Counted from the stretch's first letter, positions 1-6,706 are shown. The stretch: DNA of 9,574 nt from Hyphomicrobiales bacterium (GCA_017305815.1 JAFKJZ010000107.1:1-9574); one strand, 5' to 3'. The notes: generated from the letters alone by a model not told the origin. Numbers and translations are program-made.

Positions 1-15
1 ACATAGTCGGGCCAT

Positions 16-42
16 GGCGTCGCGCTCCTCGGGCGCGACGCC
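16..42 (+). other. Intercistronic stem-loop upstream of the ABC ATPase gene
   Basis: The arms GGCGTCGCGC (16-25) and GCGCGACGCC (33-42) are perfectly complementary over 10 bp with a 7-nt loop. Only a weak T-rich stretch follows (46-53), so it is a poor intrinsic terminator and more likely an mRNA-stabilising or transcription-attenuating hairpin. A TAG at 4-6 could be the stop of an upstream gene. In importers of this class the periplasmic binding-protein gene often lies just upstream and is followed by such a hairpin, but that gene is outside the window, so this reading is inference. Another frame stays open from the edge to a TGA at 86-88, so the upstream gene end is not settled. Confidence 0.5.
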
Positions 43-100
43 AGCTTCTGTTTCAGCCGCGCTCGCTGCGCGGCCGTTCCGTTTTTGACAGGAGATGCGC

Positions 101-1621
101 TTGACCGTGCCGATGACAGCGGGATCGCAGGCTGCGAACGACCATGTTCTGCGGGTCGAGAACATCAGCAAGGCCTATGGCGGCGCGGTGGCGCTGCGCG
201 ATGTCAGCCTCGCCATCCGGCGCGGCTCGATCCATGGCCTGCTGGGCGAGAATGGCGCCGGCAAGAGCACGCTGGTCGGCATCATCTCCGGCCAGCGCCA
301 GCCGACGACGGGCACGCTCTATCTCGACGGCGTCGCGCTCGCCCATGCCGACGTGCCGTCGATGGAGGAGGCCGGCGTCTTCCTGGTCACCCAGGAGCCG
401 ATGATCATCGATCACCTCTCCGCGGCCGAGAACCTGATGCTGGGCATCTGGCCGCGCCGCTTCGGCTTCGTGAACTGGCGCAAGCTGCGCCAGGACGCGG
501 CGCGCATGCTGGCCGGCACCGGCATCGATCTCGACACGCCGGCCGGCAAGCTCGACGCCGTGGCGCGCCGCAAGCTCAACATCCTCCGCGCCATGTTCAG
601 CGGCGGCAAGGTCATCATCCTCGACGAACCGACGGCGGCCCTGACCGTCGAGGACCGCCAGCAGCTGTTCGATTTCATGCGCCGGCTCAAGGCGGACGGC
701 GTCACCTTCATCTTCATCTCGCACTACAATGACGAAATCCTCGACATCTGCGACGCCGTATCGGTGCTGCGCGACGGCGTGCTGGCCGGCGGATCCGAGG
801 ATGTCGGCAGCCTGACCTCGGCGCAGCTCTCGGAACTGGTGCTCGGGCGCGGCCTGGTGCTGTTCCAGCGCGAGCGCCGCACCTTTGCCGAGGACGCGCC
901 GGTGGTGCAGTTGCGCGACGTCGTCGGGCCGAGCGTGCGCGTGCCGGCGCTCGACATCCGCCCCGGCGAGGTGGTCGGCTTCACCGGCCTGCCCGGCGCC
1001 GGCGCCAAGGAACTGGCGCGCTGCATCTTCGGCCTGACGCCGGTGCAATCCGGCACCATCCGCTTCGCCGATGGCAGCGCGCCGCAGGGCCTGCCGACCC
1101 ATCCGCGCGACGCCTTCGAGGCGGGCATCGCCTTTCTCTCGGACGACCGCCGCCGCGACGGCGCCATCGGCCAGATGTCGATCGGCGCCAACATCTCGCT
1201 GTCCTCGCTCGCCTCGGTCGCCCGCTCCGGCTTCCTGAGCAGGGACGCCGAGCTGCGGCTTTCCGACCGCTATTTCGCCGCCATGGGCATCAAGGCCGCT
1301 TCCGCCGCCGTCGCCGTCGACACGCTTTCCGGCGGCAACCAGCAGAAGGTCTGCCTCGGCCGCGTGCTCGCCACCGGCCCACGCGTGCTGATCCTGGACG
1401 AACCGACTCGCGGCATCGATGTCGGCGTCAAGCAGGATGTGCTCCGGATCGTCGACGAACTGAGCCGGACCGGCGTCGCCGTGATCATCGTCTCGACCGA
1501 CACCGACGAGATCACCCGCGCCGCCGATCGCGTCTGCATCTTCGAGAACGGCGCCATCGCCCGCGAGCTGACGGGCGCCGAGATAACCAATGACCGGCTC
1601 CGTGGCCTCGAGCCGGCCTAG
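101..1621 (+). CDS. Sugar-type ABC transporter ATP-binding protein (RbsA/XylG-like, two nucleotide-binding domains)
   Basis: This cytoplasmic ATPase powers import by an ABC transporter of the ribose/xylose/autoinducer-2 class. Two nucleotide-binding domains are fused. Counting from the ATG at 95, domain 1 has Walker A GENGAGKST (51-59), Q-loop Gln100, Walker B VIILDEPT (173-180) and H-loop His210. Domain 2 has a degenerate Walker A (GLPGAGAKE, 298-306), an intact signature LSGGNQQK (411-418) and Walker B VLILDEPT (431-438). The dead second Walker A is normal for this family; the domain 1 signature (LDAVARRKLNI, 153-163) looks more eroded than usual. About 500 residues is the family length. 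Start: AGGAG at 90-94 abuts the ATG at 95 but lies 6 nt from a TTG at 101, so TTG is preferred; ATG at 113 is a third option. The permease gene follows after 57 bp. The transported solute cannot be told from the sequence. Confidence 0.93.
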   Translation: MTVPMTAGSQAANDHVLRVENISKAYGGAVALRDVSLAIRRGSIHGLLGENGAGKSTLVGIISGQRQPTTGTLYLDGVALAHADVPSMEEAGVFLVTQEPMIIDHLSAAENLMLGIWPRRFGFVNWRKLRQDAARMLAGTGIDLDTPAGKLDAVARRKLNILRAMFSGGKVIILDEPTAALTVEDRQQLFDFMRRLKADGVTFIFISHYNDEILDICDAVSVLRDGVLAGGSEDVGSLTSAQLSELVLGRGLVLFQRERRTFAEDAPVVQLRDVVGPSVRVPALDIRPGEVVGFTGLPGAGAKELARCIFGLTPVQSGTIRFADGSAPQGLPTHPRDAFEAGIAFLSDDRRRDGAIGQMSIGANISLSSLASVARSGFLSRDAELRLSDRYFAAMGIKAASAAVAVDTLSGGNQQKVCLGRVLATGPRVLILDEPTRGIDVGVKQDVLRIVDELSRTGVAVIIVSTDTDEITRAADRVCIFENGAIARELTGAEITNDRLRGLEPA

Positions 1622-1637
1622 GGTTCCGCTGGAACCC
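1621..1637 (+). other. Stem-loop between ATPase and permease genes
   Basis: GGGTTCC (1621-1627) and GGAACCC (1631-1637) form a perfect 7-bp stem with a 3-nt loop. The stem begins on the last base of the ATPase stop codon. More self-complementary GC sequence follows (1635-1653). There is no T-tract, so full termination is unlikely; it may tune transcript stability or the ATPase-to-permease ratio. Confidence 0.45.
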
Positions 1638-1678
1638 GGGCCGGGCGCCCCGGACGCCATGATGACAACGAGGACAAG

Positions 1679-2692
1679 ATGAGCCGCACGATGACCGTTG
1701 CCGCCAAGACCGCGAGCCCCGCCGGCGCCGCCCCGACCGCCGGGAAGGGCGGTCGTTCCGTTCTCGGCTGGGTGCTGCACAACGTCGTCTGGGTATGGCT
1801 GGTCGCGAGGGTCGTGATCTTCGGCCTGTTCAACCAGTTCTTCTTCACCGTCAACAACATGCAGAACATCATGGTGCAGGCCACCGTGCTCGGCATGCTG
1901 GGGCTGGCGGTGGCGCTGCCGCTGCTCGTCGCCGAGATCGACCTGTCGCTGCCGGCCAATCTCGGCTTCTCCTCGGCGATCGGCGCCATGGCCTATTCCG
2001 ACTGGGGCATGCCCTGGTTCCCGGGCATGCTGGTCGGCGTCGGCGTCGCCACCTTCATCGGCTTCTTCAACGGGCTCTGCATCACCAAGCTGAAGATGGT
2101 GTCGCTGATCCAGACGCTGGCGATGATGATCATCCTGCAGGGGGCGCTGCTGGCGCTGACGCAGGGCCGCACCATCACCAACCTTTCCGACGGCTATGTC
2201 TGGATCGGCCAGGCGACGATCGGCGGCTGGCCGATCATGCCGTTCATCTTCGTGGTCGCGCTGGTCGGCGTCGGCATCCTCCTGACCCGCACCGTGTTCG
2301 GCCGCCGCGTCTATGCCGTCGGCGGCAATCCGGTCGCCTCGAATTCCGCCGGCATCCGCGTCGACCGGGTCAAGATCCTGACCTACACGCTGGCGGGCTT
2401 CCTCGCCGGCTGCGCCGGTTTCCTGCTGGCGTCGTGGCAGATGGCGATCACTTCGAACCAGGGTTCTAGCTACCTGCTCTATGCCATCGCCGCGCCGATC
2501 ATCGGCGGCGTCAGCGTGTTCGGCGGTCGCGGCAATGTCGTCGGCGTGCTGGGCGGCGTGCTGCTCCTGACCATCATCCAGGTCGGTCTCGCCATCATCT
2601 CGGTGCCGTCCTTCTATGTCGGCATGATCGGCGGCGTGATGATCTTCATCGCGGTTGCCATCGACGCCATCCGCGTCCGATACTTCAGCTGA
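1679..2692 (+). CDS. ABC transporter permease, RbsC/BPD_transp_2 type
   Basis: This inner-membrane subunit forms the translocation path of the importer whose ATPase is encoded just upstream; two copies normally pair with the RbsA-type ATPase. The 337-residue protein has a 30-residue hydrophilic N-terminus followed by many hydrophobic segments (roughly 33-55, 64-84, 95-105, 115-135, 143-161, 186-202, 233-252, 265-280, 287-306 and 312-330). Family landmarks are AEIDLS (85-90), NGLCITKLKMVSLIQTLAMM (131-150), YAVGGNP (212-218) before the AGI loop, and the segment AAPIIGGVSVFGGRGNVVG (271-289). The chosen ATG has GAGGA 4 nt upstream; an in-frame ATG at 1691 is too far from it. ATPase and permease almost certainly share a transcript. 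A substrate-binding protein gene is expected upstream of the window. Confidence 0.93.
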   Translation: MSRTMTVAAKTASPAGAAPTAGKGGRSVLGWVLHNVVWVWLVARVVIFGLFNQFFFTVNNMQNIMVQATVLGMLGLAVALPLLVAEIDLSLPANLGFSSAIGAMAYSDWGMPWFPGMLVGVGVATFIGFFNGLCITKLKMVSLIQTLAMMIILQGALLALTQGRTITNLSDGYVWIGQATIGGWPIMPFIFVVALVGVGILLTRTVFGRRVYAVGGNPVASNSAGIRVDRVKILTYTLAGFLAGCAGFLLASWQMAITSNQGSSYLLYAIAAPIIGGVSVFGGRGNVVGVLGGVLLLTIIQVGLAIISVPSFYVGMIGGVMIFIAVAIDAIRVRYFS

Positions 2693-2843
2693 GGAAGCAT
2701 CGCGGGTTCGCCCCTCGCGGCAATTCGCAGTGCGACAGAATTCGGGAAGCAGTGCAGCATCGCTGGACCGCTTCTCGACTTGACCGGGCCCGGGATAGAC
2801 CAGGAAGGCGCGATGGGCAGCGTGTCGTCGGGATGCCGGCTCG

Positions 2844-2849
2844 TATAAT
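2844..2849 (+). promoter_or_regulatory. Possible -10 element (TATAAT) ahead of the amidohydrolase gene
   Basis: A perfect TATAAT lies in the 206-bp gap between the permease and amidohydrolase genes, 49 bp before the amidohydrolase ATG. No -35 hexamer is visible at 16-18 bp spacing (2821-2826 reads cgtgtc), so a promoter here would need an activator. The gap also holds an exact GC palindrome CCGGGCCCGG (2784-2793) and an imperfect hairpin just after the permease stop (2701-2719). Nothing in the gap looks coding. The spacing suggests that the amidohydrolase pair may have its own promoter besides read-through from the transporter genes. Confidence 0.3.
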
Positions 2850-2898
2850 CGGTGTCGCGCGGCCAGGTCTCTGCCAGGAGGATTCGAGGGAGGGATAG

Positions 2899-3936
2899 AT
2901 GTTTGTCACGCCGGAGGGTGAGCGCGTTCTTGTCGTCGATGGCCACACTCATCTCTGGGATGGGCGGCCGTCGAACTGGCGCAACGATTATGGCCGAACC
3001 TTCATCGATACGTTCTGGAGCGGCCATGTCGGCTTCACGCCGACCGACAAGCGCTGGTCGCAGGAGCAGTTTCGCTATTACGGCGCTGAAAAGGCGGCGC
3101 GCGATCTGTTCGTCGACGGCTATTGCGACGCCGCCATCATGCTCCCCGTCGATCTCCGCGATTTCTACAAGGACGGCTTCAACACCACAGACCAGTGCAG
3201 CGAGCTGAAGGCGCTTTGCCCGGAGCGCGTCGTGCTGAACGGCCGGATCGATCCGCGCGAGGGGGCTCGCGGGCTGGCGCGGCTTGAAAGCGACCACGAT
3301 CGCTTCGGCTTCAAGGGCGTCAAGCTCTATACGGGCGAATGGAACGGCATCTCGCGCGGCTATCGCCTCTCCGATGATTTCGTGAGGCCCTATCTGGAGA
3401 AGTGCCGCGAGCTCGGCATCGACATCGTGCACGTCCACAAGGGGCCGACGACGCATCCCCTCGACTATGACGCCTTCGACGTGCGCGACGTCGACCAGGT
3501 CGCCACCTCGTTCCCGGACCTGAAATTCGTCGTCGATCATTGCGGTATGCCGCGCATCGACGATTTCTGCGCCGTCGCCGGGCAGGAGCCGAATGTCTAT
3601 GGCGGGCTGGCGCTGGTCACCTCGTTCATCCGCGCCCGGCCGCGCCACTTCAAGGCGATGCTGATCGAGCTGCTCTGGGGCGTCGGCCCGGACCGGCTGA
3701 TCTTCGGCTCCGACTACGCGATCACCAGCCCGGACTGGATCATCGAGGCGTTCATGGCGTTCGAGCTCGACGACGAGGACACGACCGAGGCCGGCCATGC
3801 GCTCGATCTCGAAGCCAAGCGCAAGATCCTCGGTCTCAACGCCGCCAGGCTCTACGGCCTCGACGTCGACGCGCTGATGAACCTGCCGCCGGTCGACCTG
3901 CCGGCCGCCGAGGCGTCCCGTCATGCGGCCGAGTGA
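2899..3936 (+). CDS. Amidohydrolase-2 family metal-dependent hydrolase (TIM barrel)
   Basis: This is a predicted cytoplasmic hydrolase or decarboxylase of the amidohydrolase superfamily; the exact reaction cannot be read from sequence. In the 345 residues the metal-binding HxH lies at the end of strand 1 (VDGHTHLW, His16 and His18). Further likely active-site residues are the VHVHKGP segment (His178, His180), His214 in VVDHCG, and Asp272 in FGSDYA, the usual catalytic aspartate of this family. FKGVKLYTGEW (138-148) is also characteristic of the subfamily. The start is set by AGGAGG and GAGGGAG just upstream of the ATG (the latter 6 nt away). The stop overlaps the next gene by 14 bp, so the two are probably translationally coupled. 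From memory, close relatives sit beside a DUF59 gene in propane-monooxygenase-type operons of actinobacteria; this is recalled, not searched. Here the neighbour upstream is an ABC importer, suggesting action on an imported compound. Confidence 0.88.
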   Translation: MFVTPEGERVLVVDGHTHLWDGRPSNWRNDYGRTFIDTFWSGHVGFTPTDKRWSQEQFRYYGAEKAARDLFVDGYCDAAIMLPVDLRDFYKDGFNTTDQCSELKALCPERVVLNGRIDPREGARGLARLESDHDRFGFKGVKLYTGEWNGISRGYRLSDDFVRPYLEKCRELGIDIVHVHKGPTTHPLDYDAFDVRDVDQVATSFPDLKFVVDHCGMPRIDDFCAVAGQEPNVYGGLALVTSFIRARPRHFKAMLIELLWGVGPDRLIFGSDYAITSPDWIIEAFMAFELDDEDTTEAGHALDLEAKRKILGLNAARLYGLDVDALMNLPPVDLPAAEASRHAAE

Positions 3937-4645
3937 GGGTGCGCCGCTTGCTCCTCTGCCGGACGCGCTGACCGCCGCGCGGATTGCCGAGGTGCATGGC
4001 GCCCTGGAGGCGATCCGCGATCCCGAGCTGGACGAAACCGTCACGGCGATGGGTTTCATCCGGTCGATCGAGATCGACGGCGGATCGGTCGCGGTGGCGT
4101 TCCAGCTGCCGACGCAATGGTGCGCGGCGAACTTCGCCTTCCTGATGGCCGTCGACATCAAGGCGGCCGTCGCGGCCTTGCCCTGGGTAGGCTCGGCCAA
4201 GGTCGTGCTGCGCGAGCACTTCGCCGCGCGGCGGATCAACGAGGCGGTGGCGCAGGATCTCTCCTTCGTCGAGGCATTTCCGCAGAAGGCCGAGGGCGAG
4301 CTGGACGGCCTGCGCCATACCTTCCTCGACAAGGCATTTCTGGCGCGCCAGCATGCCGTTCTCGATATCCTGCCCAAGGGTGGGAACCTGCCGCCGCCGG
4401 CGATGTGGAGCATTGCCGAGCTGGAGCGGATGGCACGGGAAGAGCGCTCCCTGGCCGAGCCGGTGGCGCGCTATCTGGCGCTGCGCCGGAACCTGCCGGG
4501 CGAGGCCGCCTTCGTCGCCGCGCATGGCGAGCCGGTCGACCCGGCGCAGTGGCCGGCGCACTTACGCGAACTCCGGGGAACGGCGGTCACCCTTGCCGCC
4601 AATGCCGAGCACTGCCGCGTGCTCGCCGCCGCCAATTCTGGTTGA
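3923..4645 (+). CDS. MIP18/DUF59 (iron-sulfur assembly-like) domain protein with long C-terminal extension
   Basis: The N-terminal 100 residues match the MIP18 (DUF59) fold of SufT/PaaD-like proteins: IRDPELDETVTAMGFIRSI (31-49) corresponds to the family DPEL-x-x-x-V-x-x-x-G core, and LPTQWCA (62-68) places Cys67 where the family has its conserved cysteine. Such proteins help assemble or deliver Fe-S or other metal centres. Residues about 100-240 form an extension absent from simple DUF59 proteins; I see a charged, probably helical region and a second cysteine (Cys231) but no motif I can name. The ATG has GAGG 9 nt upstream and lies within the end of the amidohydrolase gene, so synthesis of the two proteins is likely linked. 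I infer a maturation role for a metalloenzyme of the same pathway, perhaps the amidohydrolase or an oxygenase outside the window. Confidence 0.82.
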   Translation: MRPSEGAPLAPLPDALTAARIAEVHGALEAIRDPELDETVTAMGFIRSIEIDGGSVAVAFQLPTQWCAANFAFLMAVDIKAAVAALPWVGSAKVVLREHFAARRINEAVAQDLSFVEAFPQKAEGELDGLRHTFLDKAFLARQHAVLDILPKGGNLPPPAMWSIAELERMAREERSLAEPVARYLALRRNLPGEAAFVAAHGEPVDPAQWPAHLRELRGTAVTLAANAEHCRVLAAANSG

Positions 4646-4826
4646 CGCGGACGCGCTGGGACGCGGGGGATGCGGCGCGGGCGGGACAGGGGCTCGACTA
4701 CCGTTGCGTTGGTCAGGGCGGGAAACCGGAAAAACCACCCTGTTCCCCATGCCGCCACGTCCGGTTGACGCGCGCCGCATCCGCAAGGCCAACCCCGCAG
4801 CAACGCAATGGTTCCAGCTTTTCGCC

Positions 4827-5999
4827 TTAGGCGGGCAGGAGGCCCGCCGCCTTGTTCGGGCGGCGGGCGCCTTCGGCAGGATGCGGCTCTGCCGTCTTTT
4901 CCTGCCTCCCCTGGCCGTTGCTGGAGCCGGATTCGTCCGGCCGGTAGATTGCGCCGAAGCGGTTGGCGAGGAACGCCGCCATCGGGATTTCCTCCTGCCG
5001 GACCAGGCCGCGCTGTGGTGATTGTCCGGAGGCGAGCAGGTCGAGTACGGCGCAGGCCGCCGAGGCGGTCGTCAGCTGGATGGCGCTGCATTCGGCGTGG
5101 CTGTAGATCTTCTTGGCATAGATCTCCTCGACCAGCCGGCCTCCCTTCATGCCGCTGACCGTGACGAAGACGACGACGACGTCCTGACGGGTCGTGGGCA
5201 GCGCCTGCTCGAGGATGTCCTTCAGCAATTCGCGCCGGGCGCCGAGGCGGAGGTCGTCGAGCAGCACCTTCATGATCGCGGCATGGCCGGGATAGCGCAC
5301 GGTCTTGTAGTTGAGGCGTCGCACCTTGCCTGCCAGCGTCTCGCAAAGCGTGCCGAGACCGCCCGATGTGTTGAACGCCTCGTAGAGCACACCGTCGAGC
5401 GAGAATTCCTCGCGTTCTTCCAGCGGCGGCACCGAGACGAGGCGGCCATTGGCGATCGCCTCGCAGGGCTCGCAATATTCGTTGATGACGCCGTCCGTGC
5501 TCCAGGTCAGGCTGTAGTTGAGTCCGTTGGAGGGAAACTGCGGCAGCGCGCCGACCCGCATGCGGATGCTGTCGAGGCTGTCGAAACGGCTGGCAATGTC
5601 GCTGGCGACGATCGAGATGAAGCCGGGCGCGAGGCCGCATTGCGGGATGAGCGCCGCTTTGGCATTCGCCGCCATGCTCTTCACGAACCGGGTGCTGGCG
5701 ACGTCCTCGGTCAGGTCGAGATAGTGCACGCCCGCGTCGATCGCGGCCGAGGCAACGGCGGTCGTCAGATGGAAGGGCAGGGCGCTGATGACGGCGAAGG
5801 AGCCCGTCAGCATGTTGGCGAGCGCGCCCCTGGCGGTTACATCGACGACGTGATGTGTCACGCCCAGGCGCGCCGGCAACCCATCGAGGCTCGCTTCGCT
5901 GCGATCGACCAGTTCGACCCGATAGTCGCTCGTCTCTGCCAGCATGGCGGCGATCGTGCTGCCGATCTTTCCAGCTCCGACGACGGTGATTGTCTTCAT
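4827..5999 (-). CDS. Saccharopine-dehydrogenase-like NAD(P)-dependent oxidoreductase
   Basis: This is a predicted cytoplasmic dehydrogenase of the saccharopine dehydrogenase/carboxynorspermidine family, which acts on secondary amines joining amino acids. In the 390-residue product the Rossmann dinucleotide loop is at the very N-terminus (VVGAGKIG, residues 6-13). HYLDLTED (92-99), CGLAPGF (121-127) and RYPGH (235-239) are typical of the family. The last 36 residues are Gly/Ser/Pro/Lys-rich and probably a disordered tail. The ATG at 5999 is preferred because GGGGAG lies 9 nt upstream and the Rossmann strand follows at once; an ATG at 6047 would add 16 unlikely residues. It lies downstream of two Lrp/AsnC genes in the same direction, with a direct-repeat operator candidate in its 133-bp leader. 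This suggests amino-acid-responsive control and a catabolic role, perhaps for lysine or a related compound. The substrate is inferred only. Confidence 0.85.
   Translation of the reverse strand: MKTITVVGAGKIGSTIAAMLAETSDYRVELVDRSEASLDGLPARLGVTHHVVDVTARGALANMLTGSFAVISALPFHLTTAVASAAIDAGVHYLDLTEDVASTRFVKSMAANAKAALIPQCGLAPGFISIVASDIASRFDSLDSIRMRVGALPQFPSNGLNYSLTWSTDGVINEYCEPCEAIANGRLVSVPPLEEREEFSLDGVLYEAFNTSGGLGTLCETLAGKVRRLNYKTVRYPGHAAIMKVLLDDLRLGARRELLKDILEQALPTTRQDVVVVFVTVSGMKGGRLVEEIYAKKIYSHAECSAIQLTTASAACAVLDLLASGQSPQRGLVRQEEIPMAAFLANRFGAIYRPDESGSSNGQGRQEKTAEPHPAEGARRPNKAAGLLPA
4830..4848 (-). terminator. GC-rich stem-loop at the convergent gene ends
   Basis: GGCGGGC (4830-4836) and GCCCGCC (4842-4848) make a perfect 7-bp stem with a 5-nt loop. 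It lies in the last codons of the minus-strand oxidoreductase, next to its TAA (4829-4827), and faces the end of the plus-strand DUF59 gene. Neither side has a real T-tract, so it may be a transcript-end stabiliser or part of a Rho-dependent end. The rest of the 181-bp gap (4646-4826) holds no gene; a weak interrupted hairpin at 4714-4742 is the only other structure seen. Confidence 0.35.
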
Positions 6000-6089
6000 G
6001 GCGGCGGCTCCCCTGATCCTCGGAGCCGATTGTTCCGTGCACGTCATGCGGCCGCCAGCGTCGAAACTGCGCTTTCCTAGGTCCCGATC

Positions 6090-6123
6090 CGACGAAATGA
6101 CGGCCGCGGCGACGAAATGACGG
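6090..6123. promoter_or_regulatory. 14-bp direct repeat with 20-bp period (candidate operator)
   Basis: CGACGAAATGACGG occurs exactly twice, at 6090-6103 and 6110-6123, separated by ccgcgg. The 20-bp period is about two helical turns, so both copies face the same side of the DNA, as expected for cooperative binding by an oligomeric regulator. The pair lies 91-124 bp upstream of the oxidoreductase ATG and just beyond the stop of the adjacent Lrp/AsnC gene. Binding by one of the two local Lrp-type regulators is the natural guess but is not shown by the sequence. No clear sigma-70 promoter was found in this leader (6000-6132). Confidence 0.5.
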
Positions 6124-6132
6124 GCGGGCTTG

Positions 6133-6627
6133 TCAGGCCTTGTCGAAATTGGTGGTCATGATGATCGAGCTGCGGCATCGCTCGACGCCGGGCAGGTTTA
6201 TGATCTCGTCGAGCACAGCGTCGAGATCGTCCATCTGCGGCGCCTCGATCATCAGGGCGAGGTCGAAATCGCCGCTCACCGTGTGGCAGGTCAGCACCTC
6301 GGGCAGGCGCCGCAACCGCTCCATCACGGCCGACTGCATGCGCTGCACCAGGCTGAGCATGACGATCGCCCGGCTCGTCGGTGCGCCGGGATCGCGCGAG
6401 AGAATGGTCGAATAGCCGAGGATGACGCCGTTCGCTTCCAGCTTGGCGATCCGTTCGTGCACGGTGGTGCGGCCGAGCTTCAGCTGGCGCGCCAGGTCGG
6501 AGATGGAGGCGCGCGCATTCTCCTGCAGCAGCGCGATCAGCTTGCGATCGATGCCGTCGAGGGTCGCCTTCCTTTCCCGCGTGCGGGCTTCGGTGGCCGC
6601 AGGCTTGCCGCTGTCGGGCGTATCCAT
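6133..6627 (-). CDS. Lrp/AsnC family transcriptional regulator (first of two)
   Basis: This DNA-binding feast/famine regulator probably senses an amino acid. In the 164-residue product a 20-residue polar N-terminal arm precedes the helix-turn-helix domain (LDGIDRKLIALLQENARAS at 23-41, then the recognition region LGRTTVHERIAKLEANGVIL at 51-70). The C-terminal ligand-binding RAM domain spans about 85-158 and contains SGDFDLAL (118-125). The start at 6627 is chosen because GGGAGGG lies 10 nt upstream; an upstream in-frame ATG at 6696 falls in the loop of a strong hairpin and would add an atypical leader. The oxidoreductase gene follows in the same direction after 133 bp, so that gene is the likely target. 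The protein differs clearly from the neighbouring Lrp-type regulator in both its recognition helix and its RAM domain. Confidence 0.9.
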   Translation of the reverse strand: MDTPDSGKPAATEARTRERKATLDGIDRKLIALLQENARASISDLARQLKLGRTTVHERIAKLEANGVILGYSTILSRDPGAPTSRAIVMLSLVQRMQSAVMERLRRLPEVLTCHTVSGDFDLALMIEAPQMDDLDAVLDEIINLPGVERCRSSIIMTTNFDKA

Positions 6628-6676
6628 CGGCTCGTCACCCTCCCTGCTCGTCGCGCCCGCTGCGCCAATTGATAGC

Positions 6677-6706
6677 CCCGCGCCGGCCATCGTCAATCGG
6701 CGCGGG
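6677..6706 (-). terminator. Strong stem-loop between the two Lrp/AsnC genes
   Basis: CCCGCGCCG (6677-6685) and CGGCGCGGG (6698-6706) form a perfect 9-bp GC stem with a 12-nt loop. It begins 11 nt after the stop of the upstream regulator gene (7197-6718) and ends about 50 nt before the start of the next. No U-tract follows on the minus strand, so it is at best a partial or Rho-assisted terminator. It may separate expression of the two regulators or stabilise the transcript end. Confidence 0.45.

Noticed and set aside
1..88. Open frame from the left edge to TGA at 86-88 as the end of an upstream gene
   Set aside because: The 28 codons are Ala/Ser/Arg-rich and span the perfect hairpin at 16-42; they do not look like a binding-protein C-terminus, and the TAG at 4-6 in another frame is as good a candidate.
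53..1780. Long minus-strand reading frame of 575 codons opposite the ATPase gene
   Set aside because: It is a mirror of a clear two-domain ABC ATPase gene; the translation is Ala/Asp/Gly/Arg-rich with no domain, as expected from GC-rich codon bias.
2614..4413. Minus-strand reading frame of 599 codons across the permease end, the gap, the amidohydrolase and part of the DUF59 gene
   Set aside because: It crosses several well-supported plus-strand genes and has low-complexity composition; the plus-strand products have catalytic motifs.
4714..4742. Interrupted hairpin (CAGGG...CCCTG) after the DUF59 gene as an intrinsic terminator
   Set aside because: The stem is only 5 bp plus 2 bp after a mismatch, the loop is large, and C-rich sequence follows in place of a T-tract.
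5022..6080. Plus-strand reading frame of 352 codons opposite the oxidoreductase
   Set aside because: The minus strand encodes a textbook Rossmann dehydrogenase with RYPGH and HYLDLTED motifs; the plus frame is its shadow.
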